A stretch of DNA of 64,000 bases from Lysinibacillus sp. OF-1 (GTDB lineage Bacteria > Bacillota > Bacilli > Bacillales_A > Planococcaceae). The stretch's first letter is position 1. Each line of letters begins with the position of its first letter. The translations under genes were made by a program, and so were the position numbers. The stretch covers positions 2,294,001 through 2,358,000 of the forward strand of contig NZ_CP102798.1 in assembly GCF_028356935.1 (NCBI RefSeq), in the 5' to 3' direction. Below, piece after piece: positions 8,336 to 17,774 of the stretch. The notes below the pieces were generated by a model that saw only the letters and a program-made list of their open reading frames with translations, searched no databases and had not been told where the DNA came from.

Positions 8336-8691
8336 TCGTTTACGCAAGTCGTACAGGAAATGTCCGGAATATTGTTTCCAAATTAAGGGCAGAGTCTGTT
8401 GAGCTCTCTGAGGAATTACAATTGAATAAGCCTTATCTTTTAATTACTTATACTGATGGCTTAGGCGATATCCCTGCAAAAGTGGAACGTTTTTTAGAAA
8501 AAAACAGAGATTTTTGTAAAGGTGTAGTTGCCAGTGGCAATAGTAACTTTGGGCACAACGTATTTGGGGCTGCTGGCGAGAAAATCGCTGCTACCTATCA
8601 TGTACCCTTAGTGAGAAAATTAGATTTACGAGGCAATCAAACAGATTATGAAGCCATACAAACGTTTTATGAAACGAGGGTAATAAGATGA
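8332..8691 (+). CDS. nrdI: NrdI flavodoxin-like protein
   Basis: A 119-residue NrdI. It is a flavodoxin-like FMN protein that supplies oxidant to build the dimanganese-tyrosyl radical cofactor of NrdF. The FMN-phosphate loop SRTGNVRNI is at residues 5-13, TYTDGLGD near 43-50 and GNSNFGHNVFGAAGEK near 67-82. It overlaps nrdH and nrdE by 4 bases each (ATGA junctions), so translation is coupled. Length is normal. Confidence 0.95.
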   Translation: MIVYASRTGNVRNIVSKLRAESVELSEELQLNKPYLLITYTDGLGDIPAKVERFLEKNRDFCKGVVASGNSNFGHNVFGAAGEKIAATYHVPLVRKLDLRGNQTDYEAIQTFYETRVIR

Positions 8692-10781
8692 AAACCTATT
8701 TAAAGCTAAATAATGACGTACTGAATCGTTATAGTTCAACTGGGCTACTTGAATTAGAAAAGGATCGTGAAGCTACACGCCGCTACTTTTTAGAATATGT
8801 CAACGTGCGTTTACGTTACTTTATTGATATTGAAGAAAAAATCCGTTATTTAGTTGATGAGGGCTACTACGAGAAAGCATTTATCGACATGTATGAAATG
8901 GAATTTATTAAGAAGCTGTACAAAAAAGCATATGATTATAATTTCCGCTTCCCATCCTTTATGAGTGCAAGTAAATTTTACGATAGCTATGCTATGAAAA
9001 GTCGTGATGGAGAAGAGATTTTAGAAAAATATGAGGACCGTATTGTCATTATCGCCTTGTATTTAGCACAAGGGAATACGGTGCTAGCAGAACGTTCTGT
9101 CGAAGCAATGATGGAAGCTTATCAGCCTGCTACACCAACAGCATTAAATAGTGGTAAAAAAGCACGTGGTGAATTAGTGAGCTGCTTTAAATTATCGATG
9201 GATGATTCCATGAATAGTATTGCTGAAAATATTGGTTATTGCTTAGAGCTATCAAGACTTGGCGGTGGGGTTGGAGTTAACTTAACTGATTTACGCCCTT
9301 TAGGTGACCCTATTAAAGAGATTCTAAATCGTGCCAGTGGTGTCATCCCAGTTGCTAAACTGTTAGAAAATTCTTTCAGTTATTCCAATCAACTAGGGCA
9401 GCGAAATGGCTCTGGTGTTGTCTATTTAAATATTTTCCATGCAGACATTGAAAATTTTATTTCATCTAAAAAACCGAATGCCGATGATAAAATTCGCCTC
9501 GCAACATTATCAACAGGAATAATTATACCAAGTATTTTCTTCGAACTTATGAAACGTGATAAAGATATTGTCTTGTTCAGCCCATATGATATTTTCAAAG
9601 AATATGGCAAACGCATGTCTGAGATTTCCATTTCAGATATGTACTATGAGCTACTTGATAACCCTAAAATTCGTAAAATTAAACGTTTGAATGCACGTAG
9701 GCTGTATACAGAAGTGAAAAAAGCACAATTTGAATCGGGCTATCCGTTTGAAATTTTTGATGATAATGTCAATGAAGTGCATCCTTTAAAAAACATCGGT
9801 CGCGTAAAAATGTCCAATCTATGTACCGAAATCCTGCAAGTTCAAGAAACAAGCATTATTACAGATCAAGATCAACCGAATGACTATGGATTAGATGTAT
9901 CCTGTAACTTAGGGTCGATTGATATTCATGCAGCAAGTAAGGTCAATGATTTCGAAGCCTTAATCGATACGGCTATGCACCTATTAACAAATGTGTCGCA
10001 AATGACGCACATTAAAAATGTACCGTCTGTTGCAAAAGCCAATCAATTAATGCATTCAGTAGGGCTTGGTTGTATGAACCTCCACGGCCATCTTGTGACG
10101 GAGGGCATTTTATATGGCTCTAAAGAGTCGATTGCTTTCATGGATCGTTTTATGGAAGCGATGAACTTTTATTCACTCAAATCATCGATGGAAATGGCTA
10201 AAGAAAAAGCTGCAACTTTTTATCGATTTGAGGACAGTGATTATGCATCAGGTAGCTACTTTGACCAATATGTCAATAAAATCGACGAAGAACTATCACC
10301 TGTTGTGTTAAAAGCACTTGGCAATATTCCAATCATTACGAAAAACATGTGGGAAACGCTTAAGCAAGATGTGATGCAATATGGTCTATTCCATTCCTAT
10401 CGTTTGGCTATTGCACCAACTGGCAGTATTTCCTACATACGTAGCTGTACGGCTTCTATTGCGCCATGTACTGAGCGTGTAGAGGTTCGTGATTATGCAG
10501 ATAGTAGAACGATTTATCCAATGCCTCATTTAACAAATGATAACAGTCATTTATATGTAGAGGCATATGATGTTAATCCGTATGATTTAATTGATTTGTA
10601 CGCTGCTTCTCAAAAACACGTTGACCAAGGTATTTCCATGACGCTTTATGTAACAGATAATTGGACAACTGAACAATTAGCTAAAGTATACATTTATGCA
10701 TGGGTAAAGGGCATTAAGTCCGTTTACTATGTTCGTCAACGATTACAAAGCTTAGAGGAGTGTGTAGCATGTCAAATATAA
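8688..10781 (+). CDS. nrdE: Class Ib ribonucleoside-diphosphate reductase, alpha subunit
   Basis: A 697-residue catalytic subunit that reduces NDPs to dNDPs. The NLCTEI segment (near residue 378) carries the Asn-Cys-Glu active-site set, the ESCFKL-type region appears as ELVSCFKL near 165, and the C-terminal ECVACQI provides the redox-shuttle cysteines served by NrdH. There is no N-terminal ATP-cone, as expected for class Ib, and no intein. It overlaps nrdI by 4 bases and nrdF by 13 bases. Control is by cobalamin riboswitch 2. Confidence 0.96.
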   Translation: MKTYLKLNNDVLNRYSSTGLLELEKDREATRRYFLEYVNVRLRYFIDIEEKIRYLVDEGYYEKAFIDMYEMEFIKKLYKKAYDYNFRFPSFMSASKFYDSYAMKSRDGEEILEKYEDRIVIIALYLAQGNTVLAERSVEAMMEAYQPATPTALNSGKKARGELVSCFKLSMDDSMNSIAENIGYCLELSRLGGGVGVNLTDLRPLGDPIKEILNRASGVIPVAKLLENSFSYSNQLGQRNGSGVVYLNIFHADIENFISSKKPNADDKIRLATLSTGIIIPSIFFELMKRDKDIVLFSPYDIFKEYGKRMSEISISDMYYELLDNPKIRKIKRLNARRLYTEVKKAQFESGYPFEIFDDNVNEVHPLKNIGRVKMSNLCTEILQVQETSIITDQDQPNDYGLDVSCNLGSIDIHAASKVNDFEALIDTAMHLLTNVSQMTHIKNVPSVAKANQLMHSVGLGCMNLHGHLVTEGILYGSKESIAFMDRFMEAMNFYSLKSSMEMAKEKAATFYRFEDSDYASGSYFDQYVNKIDEELSPVVLKALGNIPIITKNMWETLKQDVMQYGLFHSYRLAIAPTGSISYIRSCTASIAPCTERVEVRDYADSRTIYPMPHLTNDNSHLYVEAYDVNPYDLIDLYAASQKHVDQGISMTLYVTDNWTTEQLAKVYIYAWVKGIKSVYYVRQRLQSLEECVACQI

Positions 10782-11737
10782 TTTATGAGGCGGTCAATTG
10801 GAATAAGGCAACGAGTGAACTTGCCCAAATATTTTGGGACCAGCAATGGAAGCAAATTTGGTTTCCTGAGGAAATTGCGGTCAGTAAAGATATCAAACAG
10901 TGGAAAAGCTTTGAGCATCAAGACACGTATAAAAAAGTGTTCGCGGGATTAACGTTACTGGATACAGTTCAGACCAATATAGGGATGAATCGTGTGGCCG
11001 CTTATACAGACGATTTACAAGAGAAGGCTGTCCTAACCGTTTTTGATGCATTTGAGGCAATCCACGCCAAATCCTATTCTTATATTTTTACAACGCTTTG
11101 TACAAACGAAGAAATAGATGAGTTATTTGAATGGGTCAAAAAAAATGAATTTCTACAATATAAGGCCAATAAAATTGCGGATATTTATAATAGTATCGAA
11201 GAAAACGATCCAGAAAGCTTATGGAAAGCGATGTTCTCCTCCGTTATGCTCGAATCTTTCCTTTTCTATTCTGGCTTTTTCTACCCGCTGTACTTAGGAG
11301 GACAAGGCTTCCTACGAAACAGTGCTGAGATTATTTCACTTATTTTACGCGACGAATCCATCCATGGTGTCGCAGTTGGATTTTTTGCTCAAAATCTATT
11401 CAAGCAATTTTCAAAAGAAAAACAAGAAGAGCTCAATTTATGGGGCTATGAGCTATTATTAGATTTATATCAAAATGAAATGAAATATACGGATGATATT
11501 TATGCGGAAACAGGATTATCACCTGAAGTGAGAGCCTATGTACGATATAATGCTAATAAAGCCTTAATGAATGTTGGTTTTGAAGCAATGTTTCCAGAAG
11601 AAGAAGTCAATCCGATTGTGATGAACGGTATTCGTAATGAAGGCTCCACATACGATTTCTTTTCACAAAAGGGAGCTACCTATGCTAAAGCAAAAGTAGC
11701 GCCAATTACAGATGACACATTTAATTTTAATCGTTAG
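10769..11737 (+). CDS. nrdF: Class Ib ribonucleotide reductase, beta subunit
   Basis: A 322-residue radical-carrying subunit. Metal-ligand segments are visible as [21 protein letters not shown] (also holding the radical tyrosine), [12 protein letters not shown] and [14 protein letters not shown] 10769 is chosen because AGAGGAG lies 8 bases upstream, rather than the in-frame GTG at 10760. It overlaps the end of nrdE by 13 bases. The C-terminal tail TDDTFNFNR is the usual NrdE-docking type. Confidence 0.95.
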   Translation: MSNIIYEAVNWNKATSELAQIFWDQQWKQIWFPEEIAVSKDIKQWKSFEHQDTYKKVFAGLTLLDTVQTNIGMNRVAAYTDDLQEKAVLTVFDAFEAIHAKSYSYIFTTLCTNEEIDELFEWVKKNEFLQYKANKIADIYNSIEENDPESLWKAMFSSVMLESFLFYSGFFYPLYLGGQGFLRNSAEIISLILRDESIHGVAVGFFAQNLFKQFSKEKQEELNLWGYELLLDLYQNEMKYTDDIYAETGLSPEVRAYVRYNANKALMNVGFEAMFPEEEVNPIVMNGIRNEGSTYDFFSQKGATYAKAKVAPITDDTFNFNR

Positions 11738-11748
11738 GATGGAGAACA

Positions 11749-12186
11749 ATGAACGTAGAAGTAAAAATCAAAAGAGTACACGCGGATGCAATACTACCAA
11801 TGCAAGCCAATCCTGGTGATGCGGGCATGGATCTCTACTCCATTGAAGCAGTAGAAATACCAGCAGGCGTAGCCAAACTTATTAAAACAGGTATACAGAT
11901 TGAATTACCTAAAGGAACGGAAGCCCAAATTCGACCAAGAAGTGGACTAGCATTAAAGCATAGTGTAACCGTACTGAATAGCCCAGGCACAATTGATGAA
12001 GGCTACAGAGGGGAAATCGGCGTTATTTTAATCAACCACGGCCAAGAACCGTTTATCGTCGAAAAATCTATGCGTATCGCCCAAATGGTCATTCAATTTG
12101 TCCCATCCATTCAATTAGTAGAAGTAGATGAATTATCACAAACGATCCGAGGAGCATCTGGATTTGGAGCAAGTGGTACTAAATAA
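11749..12186 (+). CDS. dut: dUTP diphosphatase
   Basis: A 145-residue trimeric dUTPase. All five motifs are present: [46 protein letters not shown] and [11 protein letters not shown]. It hydrolyses dUTP to dUMP, preventing uracil misincorporation and feeding dTMP synthesis. It lies 11 bases after nrdF, so dut is part of the B12-controlled dNTP operon. The GAACAATG context gives a moderate ribosome site. Confidence 0.95.
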   Translation: MNVEVKIKRVHADAILPMQANPGDAGMDLYSIEAVEIPAGVAKLIKTGIQIELPKGTEAQIRPRSGLALKHSVTVLNSPGTIDEGYRGEIGVILINHGQEPFIVEKSMRIAQMVIQFVPSIQLVEVDELSQTIRGASGFGASGTK

Positions 12187-12199
12187 AAAGATGACAAAG

Positions 12200-12234
12200 A
12201 AATCCTGTGTGTATATACATGCAGGATTTTTTTG
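12200..12234 (+). terminator. Terminator of the nrd-dut operon
   Basis: AAATCCTG pairs with CAGGATTT around a 14-base loop, followed by seven T's. Confidence 0.85.
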
Positions 12235-12277
12235 TTGTCAGTAAGGATAGTCTGTTTAAAGCTTAGCAGAACTACAC

Positions 12278-12361
12278 ATGAAAGCAATGGACATTAAAAA
12301 AGATGACGTCGGTTACTTACCAAAGTCATCCCATTACGGCATAATCAACAACTACATCTAA
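12278..12361 (+). pseudogene. Short ORF, probably a gene-end fragment
   Basis: A 27-residue open frame with no usable ribosome site. Its charged, protein-like sequence (KKDDVGYLPKSSHYGIINNY) looks like the C-terminus of a lost gene rather than random translation. I could not name the family. The rest of the 12235-12548 interval holds nothing else I can support. Confidence 0.25.
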
Positions 12362-12548
12362 AAATATCAACAGCTTTTAATTTTCATCTGTCTACCTAAT
12401 AGGCAGCATATCACCACGAATATGTGCTCTTCTTTCTTTGTTCATCTTGGTAATTAACTAGATTCCAGATGAAAGATCGAAAGTATATGGTTTAAATTGG
12501 GATAATAATATAAAATTTATATATATACCATTTTTATTGTAGCTAATA

Positions 12549-14009
12549 GTGTTGGGATTGGGGGCGGAAATTATAAAGAAGAAATTATGGAGTACAGGTT
12601 TATTACTAGTATGTATTTTTCTCGTTGCTTGTGAGTTCAATCAACAGGAAGGGAAAGAAGCGTCTACTATTGCTCAAAAGGTGAATACAGAAGAATTTAT
12701 ACCAGAGGCGATAAGCCCTGGTAATTTTAGTGAATACGATATGGCACTTAAGATGGATAATGACGGGAAATTTCAGCTAGAATCAACCGTTGTCGTTAAA
12801 AACCTCTCTACCGATGATTGGGAACAATTGATATTTTATTTTATACCTAATATGTTTACAAAAGCTGTCTCACCCGAACTGGAGCATCCATCTACCATTG
12901 CGTTCCATAACATTACCATTGATGGAAAAACGGCAGCTTACACCCTTGAAAAAGATTCACTCAACATTCAGCTTCAGGAAAAATTGAAACCTCATCAAGA
13001 AATGAAAGTTTATTTTTCCTATGAGTTCACTCTGCCTGAAGAGGGCTTAAGATTTACGAAGAGTAATGGTAATTATCATTTAGCTCAATTTTATCCGATG
13101 CTTGCCACATATAGAAACCATCAATGGAACAAAGAAGATTATCGTTTTAGAGGAGAGACGTATCATACTACATTCAGCAATTTCAAATTAACCTATGACA
13201 TTCCTCAGGAGTACACGTTGGTGTCTTCATTTGATCAAGAGGCATTTCCAAGCCCAAACAAAGGGTTACTTGAAGTTGAGAACGTGAAGGAAATATTTGT
13301 TGCTCTAGTAAAAGATCCAATACTAGTGGAAAAAGACGAAGACATCGCCATTAGAGTATTTGGATTTGAGGAAAATAAAAAGGAACTATATCAAGAAATA
13401 GCAGACGAGGCTTCAGCTGTCATAAATTATTTTGAAGAAATAATGGGGCCGTATCCTCTCAAACAACTAGATATTATCATAGATGGAATGGGCATGGAGT
13501 ACCCAGGAATTGTAACAGCCCATACGATTTACAACAGTGGTCCTAGTAGTTCTGAGCAGATTAAAAGTACAGTGGTTCATGAAATTGCCCATCAATGGTT
13601 TTACGGGGTCATTACCAATGATCCTTTTCATCATGCCTGGTTAGATGAAGGCTTCGCGGTATTTGCTACAAATCTATTCAACTTTAAAAAATTGAATCTG
13701 AGCAAACCCTATACGATTTACAGCATTGATCCAGACCTAGTGCTTCCAGTCAATTTACCACTTGATCAATACCAATCTGATATGAGTGCATATGTCTATG
13801 GAAAATCGCCTGCAATGCTCTTGAATTTATTTGATAATAATGAAGAAATCAAAGACATTGAACAATTTTTAAAAAGTTACTATCAATTTTATAACTATAA
13901 AGAAATCGATTCCACAGAATTCGCGCGATTCACAAAATACTATTTTGATTTAAAGGACGATTCTATATTTGAGGGGTGGTTAGATCTAGATAACACTAAA
14001 AATGAATGA
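12549..14009 (+). CDS. M1-family (gluzincin) metallopeptidase lipoprotein
   Basis: A protein of up to 486 residues with an N-terminal lipoprotein signal (lipobox LVAC near residue 28). The zinc peptidase site is HEIAHQW near residues 346-352, followed by the third-ligand segment WLDEGFA near 368-374, as in M1 aminopeptidases. It should be anchored on the outer face of the membrane and process peptides. The start is unclear: GTG 12549 lacks a ribosome site, while a G-rich stretch at 12558-12568 suggests a later, non-ATG start around 12570-12573. It lacks the long helical C-terminal domain of large M1 enzymes. It stands alone between two terminators. Confidence 0.85.
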   Translation: MLGLGAEIIKKKLWSTGLLLVCIFLVACEFNQQEGKEASTIAQKVNTEEFIPEAISPGNFSEYDMALKMDNDGKFQLESTVVVKNLSTDDWEQLIFYFIPNMFTKAVSPELEHPSTIAFHNITIDGKTAAYTLEKDSLNIQLQEKLKPHQEMKVYFSYEFTLPEEGLRFTKSNGNYHLAQFYPMLATYRNHQWNKEDYRFRGETYHTTFSNFKLTYDIPQEYTLVSSFDQEAFPSPNKGLLEVENVKEIFVALVKDPILVEKDEDIAIRVFGFEENKKELYQEIADEASAVINYFEEIMGPYPLKQLDIIIDGMGMEYPGIVTAHTIYNSGPSSSEQIKSTVVHEIAHQWFYGVITNDPFHHAWLDEGFAVFATNLFNFKKLNLSKPYTIYSIDPDLVLPVNLPLDQYQSDMSAYVYGKSPAMLLNLFDNNEEIKDIEQFLKSYYQFYNYKEIDSTEFARFTKYYFDLKDDSIFEGWLDLDNTKNE

Positions 14010-14037
14010 TTTAGCAATAGGTTCTCCACGAAAGAAA

Positions 14038-14070
14038 AGGGATATTGTGCAAGCAGTATCTCTTTTTTTA
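14038..14070 (+). terminator. Terminator after the M1 peptidase
   Basis: AGGGATATTG pairs with CAGTATCTCT (with G-U pairs) around a 6-base loop, then a run of seven T's. Confidence 0.75.
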
Positions 14071-14211
14071 TGTTCAAAATATAACAGCTTCACGATCAGG
14101 ATTTAACCACCTTTTAGAGAAAAAAACATAAATTGAAAATTAAGTATTCTCTTAACGCTAATAATAAACTATACTTACAATTAATTATAATTATAGAACA
14201 GGAGAATTGTC

Positions 14212-14886
14212 ATGCTAAAACGGTTATTTTTTGTAAGTTTTGTATTTTATCTATGCTCTTTGATTTATGTAGAGGATAGTAGCTATGTCCATGCAATTAA
14301 CAAAGATGTAGTATTTTTTGATAGTGGTACTGCTATAAATGGTAGGACGATGTTACCAATGAGAAATATATTTGAATCATTAGATGCAACTGTTGCCTGG
14401 GATTCCTCAACCCAAACCATAACAGCAAGTAAAGGGAATACAACTATTCAATTAAAGGTAAATTCGTATAAAGCAATTGTTAATGGGAAGGAGACTTTTC
14501 TAGACAACCCACCTACCATTATGAACTCAACTACAATGGTACCCGTAAGGTTTGTTAGTGAGTCTTTAAAACTACCTGTTGAATGGGATTCAACACTAAG
14601 AGTAGTTAATATAATCACAGAAGGGAAAAATATTTTTATTTATGTTAATGATCCTACAATAAATACAGATAAGAATTCTAAAATTAATAACTATAATCAA
14701 TTGGTTGATTTACATAATAACCTTTTATTTGTACTACAAAATTTGGAATATGAAAAATCGTTGTATCCTAATTATTCACAAGATTACCGTAATATATTAG
14801 AGAAACAGTTAACATTGTCTAAGCTAAAATTAAAGGTAATGCAAAGAATGGAAGTAATATTAACGGAAATTATAAGACAAGGATAA
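14212..14886 (+). CDS. Secreted protein with copper amine oxidase N-terminal (stalk) domain
   Basis: A 224-residue exported protein with a signal peptide ending near the VHA at residue 30. Two copies of the short beta motif of the copper-amine-oxidase-like N-terminal domain follow: NGRTMLPMRNIFESLDATVAWD near 44-65, and a second unit with MVPVRFVSESLKLPVEWD near 107-124. This domain is common in cell-surface proteins of Bacillales and is non-catalytic here, as no oxidase domain follows. The C-terminal 70 residues are helical and charged and not recognised. ATG 14212 has a CAGGAGAA site. Confidence 0.8.
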   Translation: MLKRLFFVSFVFYLCSLIYVEDSSYVHAINKDVVFFDSGTAINGRTMLPMRNIFESLDATVAWDSSTQTITASKGNTTIQLKVNSYKAIVNGKETFLDNPPTIMNSTTMVPVRFVSESLKLPVEWDSTLRVVNIITEGKNIFIYVNDPTINTDKNSKINNYNQLVDLHNNLLFVLQNLEYEKSLYPNYSQDYRNILEKQLTLSKLKLKVMQRMEVILTEIIRQG

Positions 14887-15346
14887 ACAGACAATTATTC
14901 AATCAAACTGATCCTCAACCGACATAAAAGAATGAAGGGTTGAGCATTTGGCTTTGTTATTAGATATGTAATAAAGCGTTAGAAGTTTATAAGGGGAAAC
15001 TAACTCTCCATTCGCTGGCTATGAATTTTAACGCTGGTTTGTTAGATTGAAGTGTGATAAGAATTCATTTTTGATTAACCATTTCTTCAAAATGGACTCA
15101 ATAAAGAACATAGACTTATCAATGATTTGAGTGAAGAATGCAGCTCTTTCTTAGTCATTGATTCAACTTAAAGTAAGAACTAATTATTAGCGAATATTAC
15201 ATTGGAAAGGCTACTTTAATATAAAATCCATGAAACTTTTTGACCATTTGAGGACTGTAAATAACAGTCCTCTTCTTTTTGTCGCTTACACGCGTACCAG
15301 ACTTGAATAATGGTAAGAAGTTTTAAAAGTTAAAAAAATTTAAAAA
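14887..15346. other. Non-coding gap with one terminator-like hairpin
   Basis: About 460 bases with no supportable gene. CTCAACC and GGTTGAG near 14911-14945 form a weak stem, and a clear terminator is at 15250-15280. The remainder is AT-rich and could be decayed coding sequence, but I cannot identify it. Confidence 0.5.
15250..15280 (+). terminator. Terminator hairpin
   Basis: GAGGACTGT pairs perfectly with ACAGTCCTC around five bases, followed by a T-rich tail. No intact gene lies directly upstream, so its gene was probably lost, or it insulates the ABC operon that follows. Confidence 0.7.
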
Positions 15347-15375
15347 TTGAAAAAATATCCACAATATCTTATCAT
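15347..15375 (+). promoter_or_regulatory. Candidate sigma-A promoter of the ABC exporter operon
   Basis: TTGAAA at 15347-15352 and TATCAT at 15370-15375 are separated by 17 bases, about 35 bases upstream of the first permease gene. Confidence 0.5.
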
Positions 15376-15416
15376 AGTAATGTAAAAGCTTACATTGAGA
15401 AGGGAGGCGGATGCCG

Positions 15417-16535
15417 GTGTTACGTGCATTAAAAGTAGGACTAGTAATTGAGCGAGCCAATCGGAAAAATTTAGTTGCGTTAGTCGCTGTTGCCATTATC
15501 GTTTTCGGCTTTATGTTTTATTTAAAGGCACAGGCCGTTGGTAATCAAATCGTTGAAAAAAAGGGTGACTATTATTCCATCCAGGCTGTACTGTCAAAAT
15601 TTCAAGTGAAAGATGCTTCAGAATCAGGGGATGGCAGCGATTTATATAAAAATTTAACTAAACAAAAAAGCAAAATTGCTTTACAAATAGCAACATTAAC
15701 AATGGATAGACAATCTATGTATTATGAGGCTTCACTTCAACTCGCTAAATTAAGGCAAGAGGCATTCGAATTAGAAGGATACGAAAATATTGCCGAGTTG
15801 TTACCCTCTAAATTACAAAATTCGATGGACTACCTTTATTTTAAATGGATGATAGATGAGGGAAAGGATACACGATCTGATCTATTTCAATACATACCGT
15901 TTTTATTATTTTTATTTAGTCACGTAGGTGCAGGCTGGTACATATTTATTAGCTTCCATACGAGTTCTATTTTACTGGATGACTTTGAGCATCCTAGTTT
16001 AATTCAAGGCTTTCCTGTGCGGTTTGATACCTATATTTTATCTAAATGTCTTATTTCTTTGTTATCCATAGTGACTAGTATTTTACTCATTTTTATTTGC
16101 GCAAGTCCGTTATGGATACTAAATGGACTTGGTAACCCACTAGAGCCTGTCGGGATTTATCTAGGAAATGCCACATTAATATCTACGCTTCAATATATCG
16201 CCATAAGTGTTGGCTATATGTTCGTCATTTCAATTTTTGTCATGCTGTTGTCGATTATTTTAAATGTGCTACTGAAAAATATGTATTTAACACTATTTGT
16301 ACACTTTATTGTATTCTTTTTACCGATGATTTTTCCATCTCTTATTAGTTTATTCCCCTATAATCCTTTTAATTTCATGAACTTTAATGATATTTTACGA
16401 GGGGTACCGGTAGATTTAGCAGAGCCTGTTGCTATTACGATGAATCTAGGCTTAATCATCCTATGTTTAAGTATTATTTTAATGTTGTTTGTAATTAAAA
16501 CATTCTTCTCAACAGGAAAAATCAATAGGGCATAG
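15417..16535 (+). CDS. ABC transporter permease (ABC-2 type)
   Basis: A membrane protein of about 372 residues. There is one N-terminal membrane segment, a roughly 130-residue extracytoplasmic region, then five or more hydrophobic spans, the usual layout of ABC-2/YhgE-like export permeases. GTG 15417 is preferred because GGGAGG then stands about nine bases upstream; ATG 15411 would leave only three bases. It is followed by a second permease of the same layout and an ATPase. The substrate is unknown. Confidence 0.82.
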   Translation: MLRALKVGLVIERANRKNLVALVAVAIIVFGFMFYLKAQAVGNQIVEKKGDYYSIQAVLSKFQVKDASESGDGSDLYKNLTKQKSKIALQIATLTMDRQSMYYEASLQLAKLRQEAFELEGYENIAELLPSKLQNSMDYLYFKWMIDEGKDTRSDLFQYIPFLLFLFSHVGAGWYIFISFHTSSILLDDFEHPSLIQGFPVRFDTYILSKCLISLLSIVTSILLIFICASPLWILNGLGNPLEPVGIYLGNATLISTLQYIAISVGYMFVISIFVMLLSIILNVLLKNMYLTLFVHFIVFFLPMIFPSLISLFPYNPFNFMNFNDILRGVPVDLAEPVAITMNLGLIILCLSIILMLFVIKTFFSTGKINRA

Positions 16536-16551
16536 GGGAGGGAAAATAAGC

Positions 16552-17763
16552 ATGTGGAGTTATTTTAAATTTGAATTCAAGCAATTTTTTTTGAATAAGA
16601 AAAACTTAGCAATATACTTTTTACTTGCTTTTGCAACCTTTTTTTATGTATTTAAAATAGCACCAGCTTACGATCCGATTGAAAGTGTAGACTCTGAGGA
16701 GATTGAGGCGCGCTATTTAACACGTCAGGAATTTTTAGATCATATGGAAGGAAGAAAATTACATGGTCTGCATCCTGCCGTTATTTTTGCTATTGAAATA
16801 TTTAGCGAGATTAACCCTATAGATAAAGCAAGATTAGATGCATTAGAAAAGGGCAATTTAAAAAAATATGCAGATTTAACGCGTGATTGGTACTACTTTA
16901 CCAATGCGATTACCTATAAAAGTGATTCATTTTCATATAACTCAAAGTATTTTATAAAAAATAATGAGTATGCAGAAGATGATGCCTTTTATGCTTATTT
17001 AGAGCATGCAGTCCGTTATGATGCATATTCGAAAGCAGATTATGAATTATCAACGGAAATATTTGAACAACGCACGGCACTACAAACGCTCGAACGCTTA
17101 TTAAAGGGTATACTGCCCATTATATTGATTGTCTGTGTGCTACTTTTAGCAATTGATATGGTTGCCAAAGATAGACGCCATCCATCCATTTTGAAGGGGT
17201 TTCCGATTAATGATTGGAAAAAGCTCCTGGTGAAAATGGTCGTTGTGCTACTAGGTAGTGCCGTATTATTTATACCGCTTATTGTTGGCTTCTTTATTGT
17301 AGGACTACAATCTGGCTTTGGGAATTTCCATTTGCCCTCTCCAGTATATGCGCCGCATCTCGACTGGCGTATGGAAGGTAAATTTGAAATGATGACTTTA
17401 GGTACGTTTTTAGGACAATCGCTGGCTTTACTTTTTACCTGGTTCATCGTCATCATCAGCGTTGTACTATTATGCAGTATGCTATTCCGCAATGAGATGG
17501 TCAATTTCGCTGTTGGCATACTCCTTATTTTTGGTGAAAATTTTTATTTCAGCCGTTACGTTGGCTTTTTCTGGGACGTTCAAAATTATCCAACATCCTA
17601 TATTCAAGTCGGACAAATTATTTCAAAACAGCGGAATTTTTATTATATGAATGATCATTTAGATTTTACTTTAGGATTACAGTTATTACTTGGACTAGCT
17701 GCCATTGTCATTTTTTTCATCATACTGACGGCATCGAACAGGCGATATAAGCTAATTAAATAG
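16552..17763 (+). CDS. ABC transporter permease, second subunit
   Basis: A 403-residue membrane protein with the same topology as its upstream partner: N-terminal span, large outer loop to about residue 185, then about five further spans. The shared phrases (DRRHPSILKGFPI here, DFEHPSLIQGFPV in the partner) show that the two permeases are paralogues, likely forming a heterodimer. ATG 16552 follows GGGAGGG. It is 2-11 bases from the ATPase gene. The exported substrate cannot be told from sequence. Confidence 0.85.
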   Translation: MWSYFKFEFKQFFLNKKNLAIYFLLAFATFFYVFKIAPAYDPIESVDSEEIEARYLTRQEFLDHMEGRKLHGLHPAVIFAIEIFSEINPIDKARLDALEKGNLKKYADLTRDWYYFTNAITYKSDSFSYNSKYFIKNNEYAEDDAFYAYLEHAVRYDAYSKADYELSTEIFEQRTALQTLERLLKGILPIILIVCVLLLAIDMVAKDRRHPSILKGFPINDWKKLLVKMVVVLLGSAVLFIPLIVGFFIVGLQSGFGNFHLPSPVYAPHLDWRMEGKFEMMTLGTFLGQSLALLFTWFIVIISVVLLCSMLFRNEMVNFAVGILLIFGENFYFSRYVGFFWDVQNYPTSYIQVGQIISKQRNFYYMNDHLDFTLGLQLLLGLAAIVIFFIILTASNRRYKLIK

Positions 17764-17774
17764 GGGTGGTAAAG

